Source: an uncultured Faecalibacterium sp.
GTDB taxonomy: Bacteria > Bacillota > Clostridia > Oscillospirales > Ruminococcaceae
DNA: 14,017 nt
Direction of reading: 5' to 3'
Assembly (NCBI GenBank): GCA_934553285.1
Contig: CAKTFD010000059.1
Span: forward strand, 1-14,017
This document shows positions 1 to 7,040 of this stretch, piece after piece. How positions within the stretch are numbered: the first letter of the stretch is position 1; every line of letters begins with the position of its first letter. Position numbers and translations under genes: made by a program. Below the pieces are notes generated by a model. It saw only the letters and a list, made by a program, of their open reading frames with translations. It did not search any database and had not been told where the DNA came from.

Positions 1-609
1 AAGATCATGGGCAAGGCCAACCAGTCCATCAATGTGGATAAGTACGGCCTGCTCATCTCCCTGCGCTGGGTCAAGGAGTTTGCCCTGCACAACCCCATCA
101 TCATGGTGATCCTTGTTACCGCTGTGGTCATCGGGGTGCTGTACTGGTTCTTTGGCACCGAGCTGGGCTGCGGCATCCGCGCCACCGGCTCCAACCCTGC
201 CATGTCCCGTGCACAGGGCATCAACACCAACTTCAACATCGTGCTGGGGCTGGCTGTTTCCAACGGCCTGGTGGCGCTGTCCGGCGCACTGCTCAGCCAG
301 TATCAGGGCTTTGCCGATGTCGGCATGGGCCGTGGTGCCATCGTCATTGGTCTGGCTGCTGTCATCATCGGCGAGGCGGTGTTCGGCCGTATCTTCCATA
401 ACTTTGCACTCAAGCTGACTGCTGTTTCCATTGGTGCTATCATCTACTATATCGTCATCCAGCTGGTGCTGACCCTGGGCTTTGATGCAAACCTGCTCAA
501 GCTGCTCAGCGCCTCGGTGGTGGCGGTGTTCTTGGCTGTGCCGTACTGGAAGGGCAAATACTTCTCAAAGCCGGGCAAAAAGGCAAAGGAGGACGCAAAA
601 AATGCTTGA
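1..609 (+). CDS. ABC transporter permease, LivH/RbsC-like (TrpY-type), 5' partial
   Basis: This is the C-terminal part of an inner-membrane permease. The reading frame is open from the first base of the window, so the true start lies upstream, and it ends with TGA at 607-609. About five hydrophobic segments are visible: one after NPIIMVILV, one around FNIVLGLAVSNGLVALSGALL, one around AIVIGLAAVIIGEAVF, one around IGAIIYYIVIQLVLTL, and one around LLSASVVAVFLAVPYW. Between the first two, the cytoplasmic loop GCGIRATGSNPAMSRAQGIN matches the coupling loop of branched-chain amino acid/ribose-type permeases (BPD_transp_2 class). The tail is short, basic and lysine-rich. Its last 8 nt overlap the ATPase gene, so the two are translationally coupled parts of one transporter. 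In related TrpXYZ-type operons a lipoprotein binding protein precedes the permease, so one is expected just outside the window. Substrate is inferred only: aromatic amino acid or another small organic compound. Confidence 0.88.
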   Translation, partial: KIMGKANQSINVDKYGLLISLRWVKEFALHNPIIMVILVTAVVIGVLYWFFGTELGCGIRATGSNPAMSRAQGINTNFNIVLGLAVSNGLVALSGALLSQYQGFADVGMGRGAIVIGLAAVIIGEAVFGRIFHNFALKLTAVSIGAIIYYIVIQLVLTLGFDANLLKLLSASVVAVFLAVPYWKGKYFSKPGKKAKEDAKNA

Positions 610-1396
610 GATCCAGAATGTTTCCAAAACCTTCAATGCAGGTACGGTGAACCAGAAAACTGCGCTGAACGGCCTGAACCTGAAACTGAACGAGGGCGAT
701 TTTGTTACCGTTATCGGCGGCAATGGTGCCGGCAAATCTACTATGCTGAACGCAGTGGCCGGTGTGTGGCCGGTGGATGAGGGTAAGATCCTCATCGATG
801 GCGTGGATGTTACCCGCCTGGGCGAGTATCAGCGCGCTGCCTACATCGGCCGCGTGTTCCAGGACCCCATGACCGGCACTGCCGCTACCATGCAGATCGA
901 GGAAAATCTGGCGCTGGCGGCCCGCCGCGGCAAGCGCCGCACCCTGCGTATCGGCATCACCAAGGCCGAGCGGGAGCAGTACCGTGAGCTGCTCAAGACG
1001 CTGGATCTGGGCCTTGAGGATCGCCTGACCGCCCGCGTAGGGCTGCTTTCCGGCGGTCAGCGGCAGGCGCTGACCCTGCTGATGGCTACCATGAACAAGC
1101 CCAAGCTGCTGCTGCTGGACGAGCACACCGCCGCACTGGATCCTAAAACGGCGCTGAAAGTGCTTACCCTTTCGGCCCGCATCGTGGAGGAAAACCACCT
1201 GACCACCATGATGATCACCCACAACATGAAGGATGCCATCAAGTATGGCAACCGCCTGATCATGATGCACGAAGGGCATATCATCTACGATGTGGCAGGG
1301 GAGGAGAAGAAGAACCTGCATGTCAGCGACCTGCTGGCCAAGTTCCAGATCGCCAGCGGCGGCGAGTTTGCAAACGACCGTATGATCTTGTCTTAA
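602..1396 (+). CDS. ABC transporter ATP-binding protein (TrpZ-like, COG1101-type)
   Basis: This 264-aa nucleotide-binding subunit powers the preceding permease at the cytoplasmic face of the membrane. All ABC motifs are intact: Walker A GGNGAGKST at residues 39-47 (K45), Q-loop in GRVFQDP, signature LSGGQRQ at 149-155, Walker B LLLLDE with D173/E174, the D-loop in AALDP, and switch histidine H207 in ITHNM. The DEHTAALDP form of the Walker B/D-loop is typical of the ATPases that pair with TrpX/TrpY-like proteins. I start at ATG 602 because AAAGGAGG at 585-592 sits 9 nt upstream and the protein then begins MLEIQNVSKTF, as the family does. The frame is open further upstream, but that stretch is only the permease read in another frame. 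The gene overlaps the permease by 8 nt and stops 12 nt before the next gene. The substrate cannot be read from this subunit. Confidence 0.93.
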   Translation: MLEIQNVSKTFNAGTVNQKTALNGLNLKLNEGDFVTVIGGNGAGKSTMLNAVAGVWPVDEGKILIDGVDVTRLGEYQRAAYIGRVFQDPMTGTAATMQIEENLALAARRGKRRTLRIGITKAEREQYRELLKTLDLGLEDRLTARVGLLSGGQRQALTLLMATMNKPKLLLLDEHTAALDPKTALKVLTLSARIVEENHLTTMMITHNMKDAIKYGNRLIMMHEGHIIYDVAGEEKKNLHVSDLLAKFQIASGGEFANDRMILS

Positions 1397-1408
1397 AGAG
1401 GGATTGCG

Positions 1409-2659
1409 ATGAGAAAACTTTGGAAACGAGCAGCGGCGCTGGTCGTCAGTGCTGCATTGGCCGGTGCGATGCTTCCCAGTGCATTCTCGGAAGAAGCAAC
1501 GAATGCGGTGGAAGCAAAACTTACAACGATGACCTTGCGGGAAAAGGTTGGGCAGTTGTTCTGGGTGCGCCCTGAAACGCTGGACTTTTCACTGGATCCT
1601 GAAAAAAAGATGCTGACGCAGACCATGCGGCAGAATCTGGAACAGTATCCGGTGGGCGGTATTGCAGTCTTTAAGAAGAACATCCAGGACGAGAACCAGC
1701 TTTCCTCCTTGATCGCGGATTTCCAAAGTGCCTCCAAAATACCGATGATCGTGGCCGTTGATGAAGAGGGCGGCGCGGTAGCCCGGCTGGCAAACCATGA
1801 GGCATTCTCTCTGCCTAAATATACGAGCGCCCGGGATATTGGCGAAACAGGCGACCCGGAGCAGGCCCGCCAGATGGGACGGACCATCGGCGGCTACCTG
1901 CGATCTTACGGGTTCAATCTGGATTTTGCGCCGGTTGCGGATGTGGATTCCAACCCGGCTAATCCGGTCATTGGCAGGCGGGCTTATTCCACCGATGCGC
2001 AGCAGACGGCGCAGATGGTGGCCGCTGCAGTGGAGGGCTTCCACGAGGCCGGGATGCTTTGCACGGTAAAGCATTTTCCGGGCCATGGGGATACCGGGCA
2101 GGACAGCCACTACGGAACAGCGACATCCTACAAGACCTGGGAAGAGATGAAAGCGATGGAGATGCTTCCCTTTGAGGCTGGGATCGCCGCCGGGGTCGAT
2201 GTGGTCATGACGGCGCACATCACGACCCCGAATGCGACCACGGATGGCCTGCCGGCATCGCTGTCCTACACGATGATAACCGAGCGGCTGCGCGGAGAAT
2301 TGGGCTTTCAGGGTGTGGTCGTAACCGATGCACTGGAAATGAATGCCATCAAAAACCACTTTACGCCGGCGGAATCGGCTGTGGCAGCACTTCGAGCCGG
2401 TGTGGATGTGCTGCTGATGCCCAGTGACCTGCGCGCGGCCTTTGATGGTGTAGTTCAGGCAGTGGAGGACGGCACGCTTTCAGAAGAGCGCCTGAACGAA
2501 AGCGTCCGGCGGATCCTGACCCTCAAACAAAAGGCTGGCCTGGATCTCAGCGGGTCGTCTGCAGCAAAGCAGCCTATAGCGGAGAAAACCTCCGATACGA
2601 AGTGCAGCTTTTCGGGCTGGCTGAAAAAGCTGTGGTATGGGGCTGATACCGCAGCGTGA
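1409..2659 (+). CDS. nagZ: Secreted GH3 beta-N-acetylhexosaminidase (NagZ-like)
   Basis: This 416-aa glycoside hydrolase family 3 enzyme is expected to remove terminal beta-N-acetylglucosamine, most likely from peptidoglycan fragments. Residues 1-28 form a signal peptide: basic MRKLWKR, then a hydrophobic alanine-rich stretch ending near SAFSEEA. There is no cysteine for a lipobox, so release or loose wall association is likely. Family marks are the DEEGGAVARL strand, the KHFPGHGDTGQDSH loop (K221 to H234, containing the NagZ-type catalytic Asp-His pair) and the nucleophile D307 in VVTDALEMNA. The (beta/alpha)8 domain ends near RRILTLKQKAGL; about 40 further residues form a short tail, so the second GH3 domain of long Bacillus enzymes is absent. 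Start: ATG 1409 with AGAGGG at 1397-1402, 6 nt upstream. It follows the ABC ATPase by 12 nt and may be co-transcribed. Chitin or other hexosaminide substrates remain possible. Confidence 0.9.
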   Translation: MRKLWKRAAALVVSAALAGAMLPSAFSEEATNAVEAKLTTMTLREKVGQLFWVRPETLDFSLDPEKKMLTQTMRQNLEQYPVGGIAVFKKNIQDENQLSSLIADFQSASKIPMIVAVDEEGGAVARLANHEAFSLPKYTSARDIGETGDPEQARQMGRTIGGYLRSYGFNLDFAPVADVDSNPANPVIGRRAYSTDAQQTAQMVAAAVEGFHEAGMLCTVKHFPGHGDTGQDSHYGTATSYKTWEEMKAMEMLPFEAGIAAGVDVVMTAHITTPNATTDGLPASLSYTMITERLRGELGFQGVVVTDALEMNAIKNHFTPAESAVAALRAGVDVLLMPSDLRAAFDGVVQAVEDGTLSEERLNESVRRILTLKQKAGLDLSGSSAAKQPIAEKTSDTKCSFSGWLKKLWYGADTAA

Positions 2660-2673
2660 ATCCCCCAATATAT

Positions 2674-2710
2674 GCAAAAGGCTCCCCGCCAATGGCAGGG
2701 AGCCTTTTGC
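2674..2710. terminator. Bidirectional intrinsic terminator between nagZ and kdgK
   Basis: A perfect 13-bp inverted repeat, GCAAAAGGCTCCC at 2674-2686 and GGGAGCCTTTTGC at 2698-2710, closes an 11-nt loop that can itself add a GCC/GGC pairing. The A-tract at one foot and T-tract at the other let it work for both strands. It lies 14 nt after the nagZ stop and 11 nt from the kdgK stop, so it can serve both converging genes. The T run is only four bases and is paired within the stem. Confidence 0.88.
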
Positions 2711-2721
2711 TGTAGTGCGGA

Positions 2722-3810
2722 TCACCGCTTGATGTCGTAGTTCATGTTCATCAGGTTGCGGATGGTGCTCACATCGTCGGTGATGTTGGCATCGCCGTGG
2801 ATGGTGTGCTTGATGGCGCTGCTGGCCACCGCAAAGTTGATCATGTCCATGGCCTTGTAGTTGTGCAGCATGGCGTAGATCAGGCCGCTGGCAAAGGCAT
2901 CGCCGCCGCCCACGCGGTCCAGGATGTTAAAGGTGTACAGCTTGCTCTCAAAGGTATGGCCTTCGTACCACATAAAGGCTTTCAGGCTGTTCTCGCTGCC
3001 GCTGTGGGCGTAGCGCACATGGCGGGCGATGCATTTCAGGTTGGGATAGCGTTCGATAAAGTGCTGGAAGATCTCATCCTGCTGCTCATAGCTGGGCTGC
3101 AGGGGCACGCCGTCCTTCCAGTCGCCCTTGCTGTGGTCGTTTTCGTCCTTCCACAGGTGGTAAGGCTCAATGCCCATCAGCACATCCACGTAGGGCAGGC
3201 ACTCGGTGCAGAAGTCCCGCGCTTCCTCCCAGGTCCACAGGGTGGAGCGGAAGTTGCCGTCAAAGCTCACGGTCAGGCCCTTCTTCTTGGCTACCTTAAG
3301 CATGTCCAGGATCAGGCTGCGGCAGTTGGGAGCCAGTGCCGGGGTAATGCCGCTCAGATGCAGCCAGTCAAAGCCCTCCAGCAGGGCGTCCAGATCTACC
3401 TGAGAAAAATCGTACTCGGTAATGGCGCTGTGCTTGCGGTCGTAGATGACCTTGGAAGCACGGATGCCGTAGCCGGTCTCCAGATAGTAAGTACCCAGAC
3501 GGTTAGAGGGGGTCTCGTCCGGCTCGGTCAGGATCATGGGGGTGCAATGCACATCGTTGGAGCGCAGCCAGCGCACGGCGCTCTTGCCCAGGCTGTTGTT
3601 GGGCACTACGCTGAAAAAGGTGCTGTCCACACCCAGGTTTGCCAGTGCCAGCGCAATGTTGGCTTCGCTGCCGCCGTAGCTGGCCTCAAAGGCCGATGCC
3701 ATGCGGATCTTTTCGTAGTTCGGCGGGGTCAGGCGCAGCATGATCTCACCACAGGTGATAAACTTCTGGCCATTGGGTTCGCTGCCAAGGATCGGATTGA
3801 AATGTTCCAT
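2722..3810 (-). CDS. kdgK: PfkB-family sugar kinase, 2-dehydro-3-deoxygluconokinase type
   Basis: This 362-aa cytoplasmic ribokinase-fold enzyme probably phosphorylates 2-keto-3-deoxygluconate to KDPG, feeding hexuronate or pectin sugars into the lower Entner-Doudoroff route. The N-terminal substrate region has GEIMLRLTPP (residues 21-30) and the YGGSEANIALALANLG motif (45-60; PfkB signature 1 region). The KDG-kinase-like stretch YYLETGYGIRASKVIYDRKHSAI follows. The C-terminal PfkB signature DRVGGGDAF holds the catalytic base D304 and the anion hole. I start at ATG 3810 because AGGAGG lies 6 nt upstream (3817-3822 on the complement); an in-frame upstream extension to 3906 would cross the promoter. 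It is somewhat longer than typical KdgK (about 310-340 aa), with an inserted charged segment near WKDENDHSKGDWKDG. Another ketose or fructose-like substrate cannot be excluded. It has its own promoter and leader hairpin. Confidence 0.82.
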   Translation of the reverse strand: MEHFNPILGSEPNGQKFITCGEIMLRLTPPNYEKIRMASAFEASYGGSEANIALALANLGVDSTFFSVVPNNSLGKSAVRWLRSNDVHCTPMILTEPDETPSNRLGTYYLETGYGIRASKVIYDRKHSAITEYDFSQVDLDALLEGFDWLHLSGITPALAPNCRSLILDMLKVAKKKGLTVSFDGNFRSTLWTWEEARDFCTECLPYVDVLMGIEPYHLWKDENDHSKGDWKDGVPLQPSYEQQDEIFQHFIERYPNLKCIARHVRYAHSGSENSLKAFMWYEGHTFESKLYTFNILDRVGGGDAFASGLIYAMLHNYKAMDMINFAVASSAIKHTIHGDANITDDVSTIRNLMNMNYDIKR

Positions 3811-3830
3811 AACGCTCCTCCTGATAACTT

Positions 3831-3844
3831 TGCGGGCACCCGCA
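3831..3844 (-). promoter_or_regulatory. kdgK leader hairpin or operator
   Basis: TGCGGG at 3831-3836 and CCCGCA at 3839-3844 form a perfect inverted repeat. In RNA this gives 5 bp with a tetraloop. It lies between the predicted transcription start (about 3861) and the Shine-Dalgarno sequence, ending 8 nt from it. It could be a leader stem-loop acting on translation or mRNA stability, or a downstream operator. Confidence 0.5.
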
Positions 3845-3867
3845 ACTATTAACACATCGTTGTATCC

Positions 3868-3896
3868 ATTATAGTGCGTTCCCGGACAGATTGCAA
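3868..3896 (-). promoter_or_regulatory. SigA-type promoter of kdgK
   Basis: On the complement strand TTGCAA (3891-3896) and TATAAT (3868-3873) are separated by exactly 17 bp, a near-consensus housekeeping promoter. The expected start near 3861 gives a leader of about 51 nt. The -35 lies inside a dyad, TGCAA-N4-TTGCA at 3892-3905, which could be an operator. Confidence 0.85.
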
Positions 3897-3973
3897 GCAT
3901 TTGCACGCGGACGTAAGAGAAAAAATAGCCGAAAATTTGGTAAAGTTGCTGAAATACAGCGCAGCAGGGGCGG

Positions 3974-4888
3974 TCATATCCCGGTCAGGTCAAAACTGGG
4001 GGTGTATTCCTCCTTGGCGCTGCTTTTTTGCTGCATGTAACCCTGTACAAGCCCCTTGTCCATGGCATAGTTCACCACCCGGCGGTATTCGTAGGTGGTG
4101 ATGCGCCGCCCGATGCCATGCTCGGCTGCTTTGTAAAAAGGGGTGTACTGGCTCATGACGCTGGGCAAAAAGCACCCGGGGGCGGCATCGTTCCATGCGG
4201 CCATCTGGTCCAGCACGGCAAAGCTGTCCTCCACATGGCCCGGCAGCGCCAGATGCCGCAGGATGACCCCCTTTTGCAGGATGCCGTCTGCATTGAATAC
4301 CGGCGGCCCTGCCTGCGCCATCATGGCCTCGATAGCGGGCTTTGCCTGCGCAAAATAATCCGGCGCAGCAGAAAGCTCGGCAGAAAGGGCAGAGGATACA
4401 TATTTCAGATCGGCCAGCCAGATGTCGATGTACCCGCGCCATGCCTCTACGCTTTCCACGGTCTCGTAGCCGCCGGTGTTGCACACGATGGGCAGCTGCA
4501 GCCCCCTGGCGCGGGCAATATCCAGCGCGGCAATGATCCACGGCCGCCACTGCCCCGGGGTGACCAGATTGATGTTGTTGGCCCCCTGCGCCTGCAGTGC
4601 CAGAAAGATCTCGGCCAGGTGCTCCACCGTGATCTCCCGGCCCAGCCCCTCGGCACTGATGGGGTAGTTCTGGCAGAAGCAGCACTTGAGGGTGCAGCCG
4701 GAAAAAAACACGGTGCCGCTGCCCTTGGTACCGCTGATGCATGGTTCTTCCCAGTAGTGCAGGGCGGCGCGGGCGGCCTTTAAGGTGGCACCTGCCCCGC
4801 AGAAACCGGTGCGCCCGGCGGCACGGTCGGCCCCGCAGCGGCGCGGGCAGAGGGTGCAGCGGGAGGGAACAGAGATGATGTTCGGCAT
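3974..4888 (-). CDS. PflX-type radical SAM protein (pyruvate formate-lyase activase-like)
   Basis: This 304-aa iron-sulfur protein resembles the PflX (COG1313) branch of pyruvate formate-lyase activating enzymes. The radical SAM cluster motif CX3CX2C is C65, C69 and C72 in FFSGCTLKCCFCQNY. It is preceded by the family stretch EEPCISGTKGSGT (47-59). A separate N-terminal cysteine group, C11, C14, C18 and C30 (CTLCPRRC...GFC), is typical of this branch and may hold another metal site. The family's target is not established, and no glycyl radical enzyme is visible here. ATG 4888 (MPNIISVP) is chosen: AAAGGA lies 11 nt upstream, while an earlier in-frame TTG at 4897 lies only 2 nt from the same ribosome site. 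It is divergent from fbp across a short shared control region. kdgK follows on the same strand after 163 nt but has its own promoter. No clear terminator follows the stop. Confidence 0.85.
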   Translation of the reverse strand: MPNIISVPSRCTLCPRRCGADRAAGRTGFCGAGATLKAARAALHYWEEPCISGTKGSGTVFFSGCTLKCCFCQNYPISAEGLGREITVEHLAEIFLALQAQGANNINLVTPGQWRPWIIAALDIARARGLQLPIVCNTGGYETVESVEAWRGYIDIWLADLKYVSSALSAELSAAPDYFAQAKPAIEAMMAQAGPPVFNADGILQKGVILRHLALPGHVEDSFAVLDQMAAWNDAAPGCFLPSVMSQYTPFYKAAEHGIGRRITTYEYRRVVNYAMDKGLVQGYMQQKSSAKEEYTPSFDLTGI

Positions 4889-4894
4889 AATATA

Positions 4895-4906
4895 CAAAGT
4901 CCTTTG
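4895..4906 (-). promoter_or_regulatory. Palindrome containing the pflX Shine-Dalgarno sequence
   Basis: CAAAGTCCTTTG (5-bp arms around two central bases) contains AAAGGA, the only Shine-Dalgarno match for the PflX-type gene. An overlapping CTTT...AAAG pairing is available just upstream. Alternative pairing of the ribosome site is possible, but the stems are short, so this is a weak call. Confidence 0.3.
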
Positions 4907-4924
4907 CGTAAAGTTTTTTTATTC

Positions 4925-4933
4925 AGTATACCA
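4925..4933 (-). promoter_or_regulatory. Extended -10 promoter of the PflX-type gene
   Basis: On the complement strand TGGTATACT gives a TGn-extended -10 (TATACT at 4925-4930). No good -35 lies 16-18 bp upstream, which is usual for extended -10 promoters. The expected start is near 4918, about 30 nt from the chosen ATG. Confidence 0.6.
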
Positions 4934-4949
4934 CTTTTGGTGCCATTCG

Positions 4950-4958
4950 TGCTATACT
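4950..4958 (+). promoter_or_regulatory. Extended -10 promoter of fbp
   Basis: TGCTATACT is a TGn-extended -10 with TATACT at 4953-4958. The -35 position falls on the opposite promoter's -10 and does not match consensus. The expected start near 4965 gives a leader of about 69 nt that contains the hairpin at 4986-5018. Confidence 0.62.
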
Positions 4959-4985
4959 GAAATACAGGGAAACCATAATACAAAA

Positions 4986-5018
4986 AACGCAACATCTTTG
5001 CAGGGCAAAATGTGCGTT
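4986..5018 (+). promoter_or_regulatory. fbp leader stem-loop just upstream of the ribosome site
   Basis: AACGCA-a-CAT-c-TTTGC pairs with GCAAA-ATG-TGCGTT around an AGG loop at 5002-5004. This makes 14 base pairs with two single-base bulges (4992 and 4996). It ends 5 nt before GGAGG at 5024-5028. There is no following T tract, so it is not a terminator. Likely roles are mRNA 5' protection or control of ribosome access; no riboswitch class is recognised. Confidence 0.65.
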
Positions 5019-5033
5019 GTAATGGAGGAAGCC

Positions 5034-7040
5034 ATGCGCACCGAAACCGATGAGATCCGTGATAATCTGAAGTATCTGACCCTGCTGGCCAGAGATTACC
5101 CTTCGCAGGCGGCAGCTGCCAGCGAGATCATCAGCACACAGGCGCTGCTCAAACTGCCCAAGGGCACTGAACATTTCATGAGCGACCTGCACGGCGAGAA
5201 CGAGGCCTTTGTGCATATCCTGAACTCCGCCTCCGGTGTCATCCGCGAAAAGGTGGATGCAGTGCTGGGCGATACCATGCCGGAAGCTGCTCGCGCGGAG
5301 CTGGCCACCCTGATCTACTACCCGGCGGAAAAACTGCCGCAGCTCAAGGTGCGCTGCACCACCGAGGATATGCTGGAGCAGTGGTATACCCAGACCCTGC
5401 TGCAGCTGATCGATATCTGCCGTCTGGTGTCCTCCAAGCACCCCCGGGAGCATGTGCGCAGCTGTCTGCCGTCCAGCTGCGGGTATATTCTGGACGAGCT
5501 GCTCCACGCCCACTTTGAGGACCACGATAAAGACCTGTATTACGGGCAGATCGTGGGCAGCATCATTGAGAATGGCCGTGCCGACCGCTTTATCGTGCGG
5601 CTGTGTGAGCTGATAAAGCATCTGGCGGTGGATAAACTGCATATCGTGGGCGATCTGTTCGACCGCGGCCCCCGCCCGGACATCATCCTGGATCTGCTGA
5701 TGCGCCACCACAATGTGGATATCCAATGGGGCAACCACGATGTGGTGTGGATGGGTGCTGCTGCCGGCAGTCCCATCTGTATCTGCACGGTACTTAAAAC
5801 CACCCTGGCCTACCATAACCACGGTATGCTGGAGGATTGCTACGGCATCAACCTGCGGCATCTGCAGCGCATGGCCGAGCAGTTCTATGGCGAGGACGAT
5901 CTCTCCATCTGGATGCCCCATACCGATGCCGCACGCGGCCCTTATACCGAGGGCATGCTGCACCGCTGTGCTGTGATGCACAAAGCCATCTCCATCCTCA
6001 TGTTCAAACTGGAATGCCAGGTCATCGACCGCAACCCGGATTTTCAGATGCAGGGACGGGATTACCTGCGCCGCATCGACTGGAACGCCCATACTGTGCG
6101 GGTAGGGGAAAAGGCTTATCCGCTGCGGGACACCGCTTTCCCTACGGTAGACCCCGCCGACCCTGCAAAGCTGAATCCGGACGAGGAACTGGTGCTGCAA
6201 AAACTGGTGCAGTCCTTCCGGCAGAGCGAAAAGCTGCAGCAGCATATCGAATTTCTGTACGCCAAGGGCAGCGTTTACCACATCGAAAACGGCAACCTGC
6301 TCTACCACGGCGCAGTCCCTATGAACAGCAAGGGCGGTTTTGAGGTGGAATGCTTTGAAAACCGCCGCTACGCAGGCCGTGCTCTGATGGATTACTGCGA
6401 TGCCCGTGCCCGCCGTGGCTACTTTGCGCCGGAAGGCAGTGCCGCCCGGCAGAGCGGACAGGACTTTTTGTGGTATCTGTGGTGCGGCAGGCTTTCGCCG
6501 CTGTTCGGCCGCAGCGCCATGACTACCTTCGAGCGGCTGTATATCGCCGACCCGGCCACCCATACGGAGGTCAAGGACCCCTACTATACCTGGTATAACG
6601 ATGAAGCCGCCTGCCGCCGGATCCTGGCGGAGTTTGGCCTGCCGGGCATGAGCCACATCGTAAACGGCCATGTGCCGGTGCAGGAGAAAAACGGCGAAAG
6701 CCCCATCAAGGGCGGGGGACGGCTGGTGGTTATCGATGGCGGGTTCTGCCGCGCCTACCACGAAAAGACCGGCATCGCCGGTTATACGCTGGTGTACTCC
6801 AGCCGCACCATGTCCCTGCGCACACACCAGCCGTTTGAAAGCGCTGAAAAAGCCGTACGGGAAAACCTGGATATCCTCTCCCAGAAGAATATTCTGGAAA
6901 CTGAAAACCATCGTATCCTCGTGGAAGATACCGACGAGGGCGAGGTGCTGCGGGAGCGAGTGCACGATCTGAAACAGCTGGTAACGGCCTATCAGCTGGG
7001 CTGGATCCAGGAGGCGCGGTGCGAAGACCACGTTTGGTGA
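5034..7040 (+). CDS. fbp: Fructose-1,6-bisphosphatase, class III
   Basis: This 668-aa enzyme hydrolyses fructose 1,6-bisphosphate to fructose 6-phosphate, the committed phosphatase step of gluconeogenesis in Firmicutes. It belongs to the calcineurin-like metallophosphoesterase fold. Metal ligands are visible in FMSDLHGE (D51, H53), VGDLFDRG (D207, D210) and WGNHD (N234, H235, D236). The length matches the Bacillus enzyme (about 670 aa), and the C-terminal region with MSHIVNGHVPVQ and GGRLVVIDGGF contributes further ligand histidine and aspartate residues. ATG 5034 (MRTETDEIR) is chosen because GGAGG at 5024-5028 lies 5 nt upstream. The frame stays open to 4785, but that would run through the promoter and leader hairpin; an ATG at 5022 would lie on top of the ribosome site. 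The gene is divergent from the PflX-type gene. No convincing terminator follows the stop, so some transcription may continue toward murA. Confidence 0.96.
   Translation: MRTETDEIRDNLKYLTLLARDYPSQAAAASEIISTQALLKLPKGTEHFMSDLHGENEAFVHILNSASGVIREKVDAVLGDTMPEAARAELATLIYYPAEKLPQLKVRCTTEDMLEQWYTQTLLQLIDICRLVSSKHPREHVRSCLPSSCGYILDELLHAHFEDHDKDLYYGQIVGSIIENGRADRFIVRLCELIKHLAVDKLHIVGDLFDRGPRPDIILDLLMRHHNVDIQWGNHDVVWMGAAAGSPICICTVLKTTLAYHNHGMLEDCYGINLRHLQRMAEQFYGEDDLSIWMPHTDAARGPYTEGMLHRCAVMHKAISILMFKLECQVIDRNPDFQMQGRDYLRRIDWNAHTVRVGEKAYPLRDTAFPTVDPADPAKLNPDEELVLQKLVQSFRQSEKLQQHIEFLYAKGSVYHIENGNLLYHGAVPMNSKGGFEVECFENRRYAGRALMDYCDARARRGYFAPEGSAARQSGQDFLWYLWCGRLSPLFGRSAMTTFERLYIADPATHTEVKDPYYTWYNDEAACRRILAEFGLPGMSHIVNGHVPVQEKNGESPIKGGGRLVVIDGGFCRAYHEKTGIAGYTLVYSSRTMSLRTHQPFESAEKAVRENLDILSQKNILETENHRILVEDTDEGEVLRERVHDLKQLVTAYQLGWIQEARCEDHVW

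Larger units (their letters stand above)
4922..4961. repeat. 40-bp dyad between pflX and fbp
   Basis: Arms 4922-4934 (TTCAGTATACCAC) and 4949-4961 (GTGCTATACTGAA) are inverted copies with one mismatch out of 13 (4931 against 4952). An inner TGG at 4938-4940 and CCA at 4943-4945 share the same axis, between 4941 and 4942. Each arm contains one extended -10 element pointing outward. The symmetry may be an operator for a dimeric regulator, or it may simply result from two similar promoters placed back to back. Confidence 0.8.

Noticed and set aside
2797..3852. A 351-codon plus-strand frame opposite kdgK
   Set aside because: Antisense shadow; the PfkB signatures are on the minus strand and the frame runs through the kdgK promoter region.
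3948..3960. Possible terminator GCTG-AAATA-CAGC after the PflX-type gene
   Set aside because: Only four base pairs and no adjoining T tract; too weak to call.
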